This document shows, in pieces, positions 17,533 to 26,132 of a stretch of DNA of 64,000 nucleotides; within the stretch, counting starts at the first letter, position 1, and every line of letters begins with the position of its first letter. The notes beneath the pieces are model-generated. The model was not told the DNA's origin. It did not search any database and saw only the letters and a list, made by a program, of their open reading frames with translations. The position numbers and the translations under genes were made by a program. This DNA is from Emticicia fluvialis (GTDB lineage Bacteria > Bacteroidota > Bacteroidia > Cytophagales > Spirosomataceae): positions 1 through 64,000 of the forward strand of contig NZ_JANUSD010000004.1 of the NCBI RefSeq assembly GCF_024793945.1, in the 5' to 3' direction.

Positions 17533-17748
17533 AAATTGTTAAAAATAAAAGCTCCTCTATTGTTGGTATGTGTCAGATTTCTGGTGGCAGGCTTTTAAAC
17601 ATATCTTTAAAGCCATAATCTTCGTATTATTGAAAAATGCCGAGAAAATTTTGGTTTATGTCTACTCATTTTTTTCTGTCACAGATTGCATTACATATTT
17701 GTCTGGCCAAGGGCTTGTTTATTGTTATGTTAATTCAGTAAAAATCCC
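17533..17748. other. Intergenic stretch without recognised genes
   Basis: The gap between the inositol operators and the yceI promoter is AT-rich. A 62-codon open frame at 17570-17758 has no recognisable domain and no start context, and I treat it as chance. Confidence 0.4.
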
Positions 17749-17778
17749 TTGCAGATAAAATAAATGTATATACATTTG
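17749..17778 (+). promoter_or_regulatory. Promoter of the yceI gene with an overlapping palindrome
   Basis: TTG (17749-17751), a 19-base spacer and TACATTTG (17771-17778) fit the Bacteroidota consensus exactly. A perfect 16-bp palindrome, AAATGTATATACATTT (17762-17777), covers the -7 box, so a repressor bound there would block initiation. The ATG is 42 bases downstream. Confidence 0.65.
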
Positions 17779-17820
17779 TTATAATCAATTCACTATTATT
17801 AATTTAATCATTTAAGACTA

Positions 17821-18384
17821 ATGAAAAAAGCAGTTGTTTTGGTACTATGCCTATTTGTTTCAATAGGTTCATTTGCACAAAAGTGGGTAGCAGACAAAGC
17901 CCACGCAAAAGTGAACTTTACTGTAACACACTTAATGTTGTCTGAAGTGGATGGCACTTTCAGAAATTTTGATGCCAGCATTACCTCTTCTAAAGAGGAT
18001 TTTTCTGATGCAGTATTTGAATTGACAATTGACGCCAAAAGCGTAAATACTAATCAGGATAACAGAGATGCACACTTGCAAAAAGCTGATATGTTTGATA
18101 CTGAAAAGTACCCGACCATTACCTTTAAAAGCACATCTATTAAAAGTGTAGGGGCTAAAAAATACCAATTGGGTGGTAACCTTACTATGAAAGGTGTAAC
18201 CAAGCCGGTTACCATTGACCTGACTTTAATTGGAACAACCACTAACCGTCAGGGTAAAAAAGTAGTAGGTTTCAAAGCCGCAGGTACCATCAACCGTACT
18301 GACTTTGGTGTGGGCGCTATGCCGTCAGCCGTGGTGAGCGAAGAAGTTGAACTAAGAGCCAGTGGCGAATTTGTAGCTAACTGA
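17821..18384 (+). CDS. YceI-family periplasmic lipid-binding protein
   Basis: 187 residues. A signal peptide (core about 4-18, cleavage before the Gln-Lys-Trp region) is followed by one YceI lipocalin-like domain. Visible family marks are WVADKAHAKVNFTVTHL, ADMFDTEKYPTITFKS, LTMKGVTKPVTIDL and GFKAAGTINRTDFG. YceI proteins bind isoprenoid-type lipids in the periplasm, but the physiological role is unclear. It stands alone between its own promoter and a strong terminator. The palindrome over the promoter suggests specific regulation. Confidence 0.93.
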   Translation: MKKAVVLVLCLFVSIGSFAQKWVADKAHAKVNFTVTHLMLSEVDGTFRNFDASITSSKEDFSDAVFELTIDAKSVNTNQDNRDAHLQKADMFDTEKYPTITFKSTSIKSVGAKKYQLGGNLTMKGVTKPVTIDLTLIGTTTNRQGKKVVGFKAAGTINRTDFGVGAMPSAVVSEEVELRASGEFVAN

Positions 18385-18401
18385 TACCGATAAATTTTAA
18401 A

Positions 18402-18435
18402 AGAGACTTTCTGAATACCGGAAAGTCTCTTTTTT
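18402..18435 (+). terminator. Terminator after yceI
   Basis: A ten-pair stem, AGAGACTTTC with GAAAGTCTCT, and a nine-base loop followed by a T run. Confidence 0.85.
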
Positions 18436-18483
18436 ATTACATTTACTTTTAGAATAATAAATCTATTACAAACATCTATAACA

Positions 18484-19014
18484 ATGAAAAAAACATCTTT
18501 ACTAGTTTCACTACTGACAATGCTTGTCTTTAGTTTCAGCAGTGCCTTTGCACTTGATAAAGACCAGATGCTGAAAGAATGGGAGCGGGCCAAAGCCTAT
18601 ACCAAAGTATATCTGGAAACCATGCCGGAAGACGGATACGACTTTAAGGCTTCTCCGGATATCCGTTCTTTTGCACAACAATTGTTGCACCTGGCCGACG
18701 CCAACTATAGTTTTGGCTCTTTGGCCAGTGGCGTAAAAAGCCCGGTAGAAAGAGGCGCCTGCGAAAAAGCAGAAGATAAATCGAAAGCGGCCACTACCAA
18801 AATGGTTTTAGACAGCTACGACTTTGTTATCAATGCCCTTAAAGGTATGACAGACGCACAGCTGAAAGAAATGGTAACCTTTGGCAACAGAGGTGAAATG
18901 AGCAAAGAACTGGTATTTGCCAAGGCGTTTGAGCACCAGACTCATCATCGCGGACAAACCACCATTTACATCCGTCTGAAAGGTATAAAACCACCAAATG
19001 AAATGTTGTTTTAA
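18484..19014 (+). CDS. Secreted DinB-family protein
   Basis: 176 residues with a clear signal peptide (hydrophobic core about 5-23). The four-helix DinB/YfiT fold follows, with the metal-ligand histidines in QLLHLADANY and HQTHHRGQ. The family is related to bacillithiol-dependent transferases, but most members have no known reaction. Export to the periplasm is shared with the other DinB gene in this window (42624-43187). Terminators on both sides make it a single-gene unit. Confidence 0.87.
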   Translation: MKKTSLLVSLLTMLVFSFSSAFALDKDQMLKEWERAKAYTKVYLETMPEDGYDFKASPDIRSFAQQLLHLADANYSFGSLASGVKSPVERGACEKAEDKSKAATTKMVLDSYDFVINALKGMTDAQLKEMVTFGNRGEMSKELVFAKAFEHQTHHRGQTTIYIRLKGIKPPNEMLF

Positions 19015-19023
19015 CGATTAGCG

Positions 19024-19060
19024 AACCCGTTCAGAATCAAGCCTGAACGGGTTTTGTTTT
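19024..19060 (+). terminator. Terminator after the first DinB gene
   Basis: An eleven-pair stem, AACCCGTTCAG with CTGAACGGGTT (19024-19053), followed by a T-rich tail. Confidence 0.85.
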
Positions 19061-19161
19061 TTTAAGATGCCCGAATAATTCTAAATATTGCTGAACAAAA
19101 ACGGCTTTCCGGGCGTTCTGTTATTAGAAAAATACAAAACGGCTTCGGCTATTGATATACT

Positions 19162-20448
19162 ATGGAACCTAATATTCCGGATACTTCTCAGAAACGCATC
19201 GTAATTGTAGGCGCTGGTTTTGGAGGCCTGGCATTGGCACAGAAACTCGAAAAAAACGATGTTCAAATCGTATTAATTGACAAAAATAATTACCACCAGT
19301 TTCAACCTCTCTTTTACCAGGTGGCTATGGCAGGGTTAGAGCCCAGCTCTATATCTTTTCCTCTCCGGAAAATATTCCAGAAGAAAAAAAACATTCATAT
19401 CCGTATTACAAGCGTAACAAGAGTAGTGCCGTCAGAGCAGAAGATAGAAACAGAACTGGGCGATGTGCATTACGATTACCTGGTTTTGGCAATGGGTGCA
19501 GGTACCAATTTTTTTGGTATGCAAAACATGATAAACAATGCCATACCCATGAAATCGGTGTCGGAGGCAATCTACTTAAGAAACCGGGTATTGCAGAATT
19601 TTGAAGATGCCTTAACCGCCGAAGACGCCGAAACCCGTGAAGGCCTGATGAACATGGTGGTGGTAGGTGGCGGCCCGACAGGTGTGGAGGTATCCGGGAC
19701 ATTGGCAGAAATGAAAAAAATGATTTTGCCAAAAGATTATCCCGAGCTTGATTTCAACATGATGAAAATCTATCTGTTTGAGTCTTCGCCTCATGTATTA
19801 GAAGTGATGTCTGACGAGGCCTCGGTTAAAGGAAAAGAATATCTTGAGCGGTTAGGTGTAATTGTAAGGGCTGGTGAAAGAATTGTAGATTTTGACGGTC
19901 AATTTGCTTACACGAGTAACAATGAGAAAATCAGAACCCATAATGTGGTTTGGGCTGCGGGTGTAAAAGGCAATACTATTGAAGGTTTTGCTCCGGAAGT
20001 GTATGGAAGAGGCGGGAGAATGAAAGTTAATCAGTTTAACCAGGTAGACGGCTATCAGAATATTTTTGCGGTGGGCGATATTGCTTTAATGAGCGGAGAT
20101 GAGAAATTTCCGAACGGGCACCCACAGGTAGCGCAACCGGCTATTCAACAAGGTAAACTACTGGCAAAGAATATACTTAACCTGATGAAAGGCGAAGATT
20201 TGAAATCATTCAGTTATAAAGACCTAGGTTCAATGGCAACAGTGGGCAGAAACCTGGCTGTGGTAGATTTACCTTTCTGGAAGTTCCAGGGGGCATTTGC
20301 CTGGTACGTCTGGATGTTTGTGCATCTGATGTCTATTCTCGGCGTTAAGAACAAAGTGATGGTATTCATTAATTGGGTTTGGAGCTATATTACTTATGAT
20401 CAGTCGCTGCGATTAATCATCAGGCCTAAAACCAAAGTCAGTAATTAG
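19162..20448 (+). CDS. ndh: Type II NADH:quinone dehydrogenase
   Basis: 428 residues. The first FAD-binding dinucleotide fold is in RIVIVGAGFGGLALA near the start, and the NADH-binding fold is in MVVVGGGPTGVEVSG near residue 170. The FAD-contacting NIFAVGDIA follows, and an amphipathic or hydrophobic C-terminal region (about 375-410) holds it to the membrane. NYHQFQPLFYQVA is typical of NDH-2. It passes electrons from NADH to the quinone pool without pumping protons. Confidence 0.94.
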   Translation: MEPNIPDTSQKRIVIVGAGFGGLALAQKLEKNDVQIVLIDKNNYHQFQPLFYQVAMAGLEPSSISFPLRKIFQKKKNIHIRITSVTRVVPSEQKIETELGDVHYDYLVLAMGAGTNFFGMQNMINNAIPMKSVSEAIYLRNRVLQNFEDALTAEDAETREGLMNMVVVGGGPTGVEVSGTLAEMKKMILPKDYPELDFNMMKIYLFESSPHVLEVMSDEASVKGKEYLERLGVIVRAGERIVDFDGQFAYTSNNEKIRTHNVVWAAGVKGNTIEGFAPEVYGRGGRMKVNQFNQVDGYQNIFAVGDIALMSGDEKFPNGHPQVAQPAIQQGKLLAKNILNLMKGEDLKSFSYKDLGSMATVGRNLAVVDLPFWKFQGAFAWYVWMFVHLMSILGVKNKVMVFINWVWSYITYDQSLRLIIRPKTKVSN

Positions 20449-20468
20449 CGAATCATCAGATATCACAA

Positions 20469-20495
20469 GGGAGAATGAGAATTCTCTCTTTTTTT
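20469..20495 (+). terminator. Terminator after ndh
   Basis: An eight-pair stem, GGGAGAAT with ATTCTCTC (one G-T pair), closed by a GAGA tetraloop and followed by a T run. Confidence 0.75.
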
Positions 20496-20617
20496 ATTAT
20501 AAATTTGCTTTAATCGGAAGGCGCAAAGATGTTAAGGTTTAAGGCATTATGAAAATAAACAGATATTCCATAACTTTCAAACTCATATTCAACGATATAA
20601 CCTGTCTAAAACTACCT

Positions 20618-22954
20618 ATGATGAGAAAGACGTTTCTACTGCTTTTTTTGAGCGTATTTGCATTCGCTCAAAAAAATACTTCTTTGCCCAGAAGCACCCC
20701 TGAAGCTGAAGGGGTTTCAAGCGAGGGCATTATTCAGTTTCTGGAAGCCGCCGGAAAAAGCAAACTTGAGTTTCACAGCTATATGATTCTACGTCATGGG
20801 AAAGTGGTGGCTGAGGGCTGGTGGAATCCTTACAGAGCAGACTTAAAACATACCATGTATTCGTGCAGCAAAAGTTTTACAGCCACCGCTGTAGGTTTTG
20901 CAGTTGCCGAGAAACGGTTAACGGTTGACGATAAAGTGATTTCCTTCTTCCCGGATGATTTGCCAAAAACAATAAGCCCTAATCTGGCTGAGCTACGCGT
21001 AAAAGACCTGCTAAGCATGAGTGCCGGACAAGCCCCAGACCCCACCGGCCCTGTTGCAATCAGCGACAATTGGGTAAAAACTTTTCTCAGTAGTCCTATT
21101 GTTAATAAGCCCGGTACTAAGTTTCTGTACAACTCTGTAGCAACTTACATGCTCTCAGCCATTGTACAGAAAGTGACAGGGGAAAAAATAGTAGATTACC
21201 TGAAACCCAGGTTGTTTGACCCGCTTGGTATTGAGGGCATTGACTGGGAGGTTGACCCGCACGGAATTAATACCGGTGGTTGGGGATTAAGATTAAAAAC
21301 TGAAGACATGGCCAAATTCGGCCAGATGTTTCTGCAAAAAGGCAAATGGAAAGGCAAACAGATTTTACCCGCAGCCTGGGTAGAGGAAGCCTCAACCATG
21401 AAAATAATGCAAGACCCTGATGCCCCTCAGGCCAAAAAAGATTCAAGCGACTGGCTGCAGGGCTATTGCTACCAGATGTGGCGTTGCCGTAATAATGCTT
21501 ATCGTGGAGACGGCGCTAATGGTCAGTTTATAATAGTTATGCCTGATCAGGATGCAGTAGTTTTACTAACAGCAGAAGCACCCGATATGCAGTCAGAAAT
21601 CAACCTGGTCTGGAAATACATTCTTCCGGCATTCAAGCCTGAAAAATTGCCTGCCAATGCCAAAGCGCTTGCATTGTTAAAAGAAAAATCGAAACAACTG
21701 GCATTGCCTATTCCTCAAAAGAACGCAGGTTCAGCTTTAGAATCTAAGATTTCAGGCAGAACTTTTGGCGTAATAGCCAAAGACAAATCACTTGCCAGTG
21801 TCGAGTTTGAGTTTAAGAACAATATTTGTTATCTAAGTTTAGAAACTGACTCAGTAACTCACCGGATTCCGTTTGGTGCAGGCAAATGGGAGTATAGCGA
21901 AACCACCAAATTTGGGCCCTATCTGGTTGCAAGGGCTAAAGCCAATCGTTCTAATATACCTACTTTTAAAGTGGCAGGCAGCTATACCTGGAATGGCGAT
22001 GATAACCTGGAATTAACCCTGAGATACATTGAAAGCCCTCATACAGAAACCCTGAAATTTTCCTTTAATGGCGACAATGTGGGTATTGAAATAGCCAGTA
22101 TTTTCGCTAAGATTAATAAAAAAGGTGTTTTAAGAAACACAAGAAACAATGCACCTCAATTGATTGTGCGAGGTGACGACATGGGCTATTCTCATTCTGG
22201 CAATGAGGCTTTAATCAAATGCTTTAGAGAAGGAATAGAGACATCAATAGAGGTTATCGCGCCATCGCCCTGGTTCCCGGAGGCGGTAAAATTATTAGAC
22301 CAAAATAAAGGTATTGACGCAGGTCTGCATTTTGCCATTACCAGCGAATGGGACAATGTAAAGTGGAGACCATTGACAGACGCCCCTAGCTTAAGAGATA
22401 AAGACGGCTATTTTTATCCGATGTTATTCCATAATAACAATTACCCGCAACAGGCAGTGATGGACAATGCCTGGAAACTTGCTGATATTGAGAAAGAGCT
22501 TCGCGCGCAGATACAGTTAGCGCTGAAATATATTCCTCGGTTAAGCCATATATCAGGCCACATGGGTAGTGTGGCGTTTACGCCTGAGGTAAAAGAAATG
22601 GCCAAAAGAGTGGCTAAAGAATATAATCTGGCTTTGGTAGATGCCGATAGTCAGAAAGATTTTGGTATCAGCTACACCGGTTTTGATTTCAGAAATAAAA
22701 CTACTACCGAACGAATAGATGCATTTATCAGCATGCTTGATAAATTGGAAGAAGGCAAAACCTATGTGTACGTAGAGCATCCTGGTCTGGATAATGATGA
22801 ACTGAAAGCCATTCACCATATCGGTTATGAAGATGTATCACAGGGCCGGCAGGATGTAACCCATATTTTTACCAGCGAAAAAGTTAAAGAAGCCATTGAA
22901 CGCAAAGGCATTAAACTGGTAAGCTACAAAGAGGTTATTCAGCCAAAGAAATAA
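20618..22954 (+). CDS. Secreted fusion: serine beta-lactamase-fold hydrolase plus ChbG/YdjC-type deacetylase
   Basis: The frame begins at 20549; Met24 at 20618 or Met25 places a normal signal peptide at the start and is preferred. Numbering here is from 20549. Residues about 45-375 form a class C beta-lactamase/D-aminopeptidase-type domain with Ser105-x-x-Lys108 in YSCSKSF, a Tyr-Asn-Ser motif in FLYNSVATYM and GDGANGQ in place of KTG. A linker of about 150 residues follows. Residues about 535-800 resemble ChbG/YdjC carbohydrate deacetylases, with the metal Asp pair in RGDDMG (Asp543, Asp544), AGLHFAIT and His671 in SGHMG. The combination suggests processing of an amide- or acetyl-bearing glycan or peptidoglycan fragment outside the cytoplasm. 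The substrate is unknown. Confidence 0.82.
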   Translation: MMRKTFLLLFLSVFAFAQKNTSLPRSTPEAEGVSSEGIIQFLEAAGKSKLEFHSYMILRHGKVVAEGWWNPYRADLKHTMYSCSKSFTATAVGFAVAEKRLTVDDKVISFFPDDLPKTISPNLAELRVKDLLSMSAGQAPDPTGPVAISDNWVKTFLSSPIVNKPGTKFLYNSVATYMLSAIVQKVTGEKIVDYLKPRLFDPLGIEGIDWEVDPHGINTGGWGLRLKTEDMAKFGQMFLQKGKWKGKQILPAAWVEEASTMKIMQDPDAPQAKKDSSDWLQGYCYQMWRCRNNAYRGDGANGQFIIVMPDQDAVVLLTAEAPDMQSEINLVWKYILPAFKPEKLPANAKALALLKEKSKQLALPIPQKNAGSALESKISGRTFGVIAKDKSLASVEFEFKNNICYLSLETDSVTHRIPFGAGKWEYSETTKFGPYLVARAKANRSNIPTFKVAGSYTWNGDDNLELTLRYIESPHTETLKFSFNGDNVGIEIASIFAKINKKGVLRNTRNNAPQLIVRGDDMGYSHSGNEALIKCFREGIETSIEVIAPSPWFPEAVKLLDQNKGIDAGLHFAITSEWDNVKWRPLTDAPSLRDKDGYFYPMLFHNNNYPQQAVMDNAWKLADIEKELRAQIQLALKYIPRLSHISGHMGSVAFTPEVKEMAKRVAKEYNLALVDADSQKDFGISYTGFDFRNKTTTERIDAFISMLDKLEEGKTYVYVEHPGLDNDELKAIHHIGYEDVSQGRQDVTHIFTSEKVKEAIERKGIKLVSYKEVIQPKK

Positions 22955-22967
22955 CCATACAGGTTGC

Positions 22968-23009
22968 AACAATAGCCAATGCTGTTTTCAGTGTTGGCTA
23001 TTGTTTTTT
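22968..23009 (+). terminator. Terminator after the hydrolase-deacetylase fusion gene
   Basis: A twelve-pair stem, AACAATAGCCAA with TTGGCTATTGTT, with a fourteen-base loop and a T run. Confidence 0.88.
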
Positions 23010-23087
23010 GATTTATCAGTGCTCTTACATTCGTTTTTTCTGAAATTCAATTAAATTGGTATTCAAATCAATCAACAATACTATTTT

Positions 23088-24743
23088 GTGCCAATGAAAA
23101 AACTTCTACTACCAGCGGCCTGTCTGGCGTCGCTTATGCTTGGCGCTTTTATAACAAAACTGACCGATAACCGCCCCATTACGGTTGCGGCAATTAACGA
23201 AGCAGAGAAAATTCTGGGTATTGACTTTACTGAAGCAGAGGCTGACTCCATGATTAGTGATTTGAATGATAACCGAAAAGATTTTGAGAGCATCAGAAAA
23301 ATTCCGTTAAACAACAGTGTAGCGCCGGCTTTATACTTTAATCCTCTGCCGGTGGGTTTTAAATTTGAGAAGAAATATGAACCGTTCAGTGTCTCACAAA
23401 TTGGCAACGTCAGCTTACCAGCCAATAGAGAAGAACTGGCTTATTATTCGGTAAGAGCATTGGCAGAGTTAATCAGAACAAAGAAAATCTCTTCTGTTGA
23501 TCTGACAAAGTTCTTTCTCGACAGGCTCAAAAAATATGATGCCCGACTGCATTGTGCCATAACCATAACCGAGGCGCTGGCCTTGAAGCAGGCCCTACAA
23601 GCCGATACAGAAATAAAAGCTGGTAAATACCGTGGCTTGCTGCATGGCATACCCTATGGCGCCAAAGATTTATTGGCTGTAAAAGGTTATAAAACAACCT
23701 GGGGTTCTGTACCATATAAAGAACAGGTAATCGACCAGGATGCTGAGGTTATTAAGAGATTAGAAAAGGCAGGAGCCATTCTTTGTGCTAAACTTACTTT
23801 GGGAGAACTGGCCATGGGTGATGTATGGTTTGGTGGTAAAACCCTTAATCCGTGGGATTTGAACCGGGGTTCAAGCGGCTCCTCTGCCGGGTCGGCATCT
23901 TCAGTGGCAGCCGGATTATTGCCATTTGCCATTGGTACTGAAACGCTGGGCTCAATTGTGTCGCCTTCTACCGAATGCGGAACAACCGGGCTAAGACCCA
24001 CATTCGGAAGAGTACCACGTACTGGTGCCATGGCTTTAAGCTGGAGCATGGATAAACTTGGGCCCATTTGCAGAACTGTGGAAGATTGTGCCATTGTGTT
24101 TAATGCCATTCAGGGGCCTGATGGGCAAGACTTTACCTGTATGCTGGCCCCGTTTAATTATGATGGCGCCAAAGGCTTAAAAGGAATAAGGATAGCCTAC
24201 CTGAAAAGCGACTTTGAGCGAAAATATCCAACCCGAACAATGGATTCGCTTACATTAATAACTCTGAAAAAATTAGGTGCAGAGCTGATACCGATGGAGC
24301 TACCCAACCTGCCATCTAACGATATCAGTTTTTTATTGAGTGTTGAAGCCGCCGCCGCCTTTGATGAACTCACCCTTTCAGGCAGAGACGATTTGATGGT
24401 AAGGCAGAACAAAAATGCCTGGCCCAATGCTTTTCGCTCTGCTCGTTTTATACCGGCTGTTGAGTACTTACAGGCCAACAGACACAGAACATTGCTTATT
24501 CAGGAAATGGAAAATAAACTTAAAGGTATTGATGTGTATCTTTCTCCGTCTTTTGGCAGAAACCTGACATTAACCAACCTGACCGGCCACCCTTGTGTAG
24601 TATTACCTAACGGTTTCAGAGCTGAGGGCAGGCCAACCAGTATTACATTTATGGGCAAATTGTTTGGTGAGGCCAAATTACTTCAGGTAGCAAAGGCTTA
24701 TCAGGATGCCACCAGTTTCCACAAGAAGCACCCGAACTTATAG
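23088..24743 (+). CDS. Secreted amidase (amidase-signature family)
   Basis: 551 residues. A signal peptide occupies about residues 1-20 (Met3 is an alternative start), with a spacer before the amidase-signature domain at about 125-545. The Ser-cisSer-Lys triad is visible: Lys193 in YGAKDLL, cis-Ser265 in GSSGSSAGSA and nucleophile Ser289 in TETLGSIVSPS. It resembles GatA but has an export signal and no GatB/GatC partner here, so it is not the tRNA amidotransferase. The family hydrolyses amides broadly. Its stop lies one base from the stop of the convergent batD gene. Confidence 0.9.
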   Translation: MPMKKLLLPAACLASLMLGAFITKLTDNRPITVAAINEAEKILGIDFTEAEADSMISDLNDNRKDFESIRKIPLNNSVAPALYFNPLPVGFKFEKKYEPFSVSQIGNVSLPANREELAYYSVRALAELIRTKKISSVDLTKFFLDRLKKYDARLHCAITITEALALKQALQADTEIKAGKYRGLLHGIPYGAKDLLAVKGYKTTWGSVPYKEQVIDQDAEVIKRLEKAGAILCAKLTLGELAMGDVWFGGKTLNPWDLNRGSSGSSAGSASSVAAGLLPFAIGTETLGSIVSPSTECGTTGLRPTFGRVPRTGAMALSWSMDKLGPICRTVEDCAIVFNAIQGPDGQDFTCMLAPFNYDGAKGLKGIRIAYLKSDFERKYPTRTMDSLTLITLKKLGAELIPMELPNLPSNDISFLLSVEAAAAFDELTLSGRDDLMVRQNKNAWPNAFRSARFIPAVEYLQANRHRTLLIQEMENKLKGIDVYLSPSFGRNLTLTNLTGHPCVVLPNGFRAEGRPTSITFMGKLFGEAKLLQVAKAYQDATSFHKKHPNL

Positions 24744-24744
24744 C

Positions 24745-26106
24745 CTATTTTCCTGAGCGTTTCCAACTGAACAGGTACAGGCAACCCATTATCATACAGA
24801 TTATCAGGAAGTTTGAAATGTTCTTGAAAACTTCCTGATAATTGGTTTGCATCAAAGAGGTATCGAGCCTGTCAATGCCAGCAAATATATCTTCCGATTC
24901 GCCCGATTCCTTGTCATGAATGGCTTTCCCCAATACCTTTATTTTTATTTTAGACTTAAGGGTGTCATAAGCCTTGTTTTTGGTATTGAAATATATCCAG
25001 TAAAAATATTTATCCAGTGCCTGCTGGCCCGAATCTTTAGGTACTACGCGGTACCTGAATTCTTTTTCCTGCAAGGTAAAGTCGCGGTTATGCTCTTCCT
25101 TAACATCAGGCGGGTAGAAATCAAAGAAACTATCATTAGCAGGAGACGAAACATTAATAGTCGAGAAATTGCCTCTGCCAACAATCTTAAAACTATAATT
25201 GAAGCTTTTGCCAGTGTTTATCTTTCGGGTTTCAATTTCTTCAACCAAATCAAAATTACCTGCTACTACTTTATCTTTCAGTGGGTGGTCGGGCAGGGCA
25301 ATTACTTTTACTGTAAATGGTTTACTTATAAAGCCTATGCTTTCTTTGTCTTCACTTTTTCTTTTTTGCTGATCCATTTTTAATTCCACCGATGGAATTA
25401 CCACGGGCTGTGAATTAAGCGGAAAATAAATGGCCTCAAAAAATTTATAAACCAGAAATTTCTTATCGTCAATTGTTCTGTGTTCTTCAACAATATTGGT
25501 AATATTGATTCTTTCTTCCAGGCAGTAGGCCGATTTTATTTTCTTGGCAATGGCATCTACCTGTGCATTCAGATTATCAGGGAAACTTATCTGCATGGTA
25601 TTGGTTTCGGCAATATAAAACGCCAGCGATACCCTGAAACCCTCACTTACATAAACAGTGCTTTTATCGATAGTCAAGGCCAGAAAGGCATTGTCTTTTA
25701 AGCTTTCAAAACTGATAACCTCTTTATTTTCTTCCTCATCTTCATCCGGCGCCGCTACTGTAATCATCACAGGTTCAGACTCATAAATTTTCCCATTAAC
25801 AGTCAGTTCAAAGGAAGATACGCGGTAAGAACCCTCTTTAATGGGCGTATAATTTTGCGTAATGGTATGCTGCTGTCCTTTGGCGTGGGTTATTTTTCTG
25901 TCAGTTTTGGTAAAACCCGGTATATCCGGAAAATTGCTTACCACAGATTTGTCGCTTCCTTTAATGATTACATTCACAACCAGGGGTTCGTCAATCATCA
26001 GATTCTTCTTCCCGAATTCTATCTTAACATCGTCTTGCGCTGAAGCGAAAAAGCTGATGGGAAAAAAGAAAAGAGTTGAAAGAAATATGTACATTCGTTG
26101 CTTCAT
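24745..26106 (-). CDS. BatD-like protein
   Basis: 453 residues: a signal peptide (core about 6-23), two or three beta-rich repeats and a C-terminal membrane helix (about 430-447, FLIICMIMGCLYLFSW). The N-terminal pattern of a DEPLVVNVIIKGSDKS segment and a PDIPGFTKTDRK segment is the BatD signature, named after the Bacteroides aerotolerance locus. BatD genes normally sit with batA, batB, batC and a MoxR ATPase. None of those are here, so this is an orphan copy, and its role is uncertain. Confidence 0.78.
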   Translation of the reverse strand: MKQRMYIFLSTLFFFPISFFASAQDDVKIEFGKKNLMIDEPLVVNVIIKGSDKSVVSNFPDIPGFTKTDRKITHAKGQQHTITQNYTPIKEGSYRVSSFELTVNGKIYESEPVMITVAAPDEDEEENKEVISFESLKDNAFLALTIDKSTVYVSEGFRVSLAFYIAETNTMQISFPDNLNAQVDAIAKKIKSAYCLEERINITNIVEEHRTIDDKKFLVYKFFEAIYFPLNSQPVVIPSVELKMDQQKRKSEDKESIGFISKPFTVKVIALPDHPLKDKVVAGNFDLVEEIETRKINTGKSFNYSFKIVGRGNFSTINVSSPANDSFFDFYPPDVKEEHNRDFTLQEKEFRYRVVPKDSGQQALDKYFYWIYFNTKNKAYDTLKSKIKIKVLGKAIHDKESGESEDIFAGIDRLDTSLMQTNYQEVFKNISNFLIICMIMGCLYLFSWKRSGK

Positions 26107-26132
26107 TTTACAAAAATATACCTCTATTCTGA

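Noticed and set aside
17570..17758. 62-codon frame between the inositol operators and yceI
   Set aside because: No recognisable motif, and the yceI promoter begins inside it.
23088..24743. GatA subunit of the tRNA amidotransferase
   Set aside because: It has an export signal, an extra N-terminal segment and no gatB or gatC nearby, so a secreted amidase is more likely.
24847..25383. 178-codon plus-strand frame opposite batD
   Set aside because: Low-complexity aromatic product with no domain, inside a supported gene.
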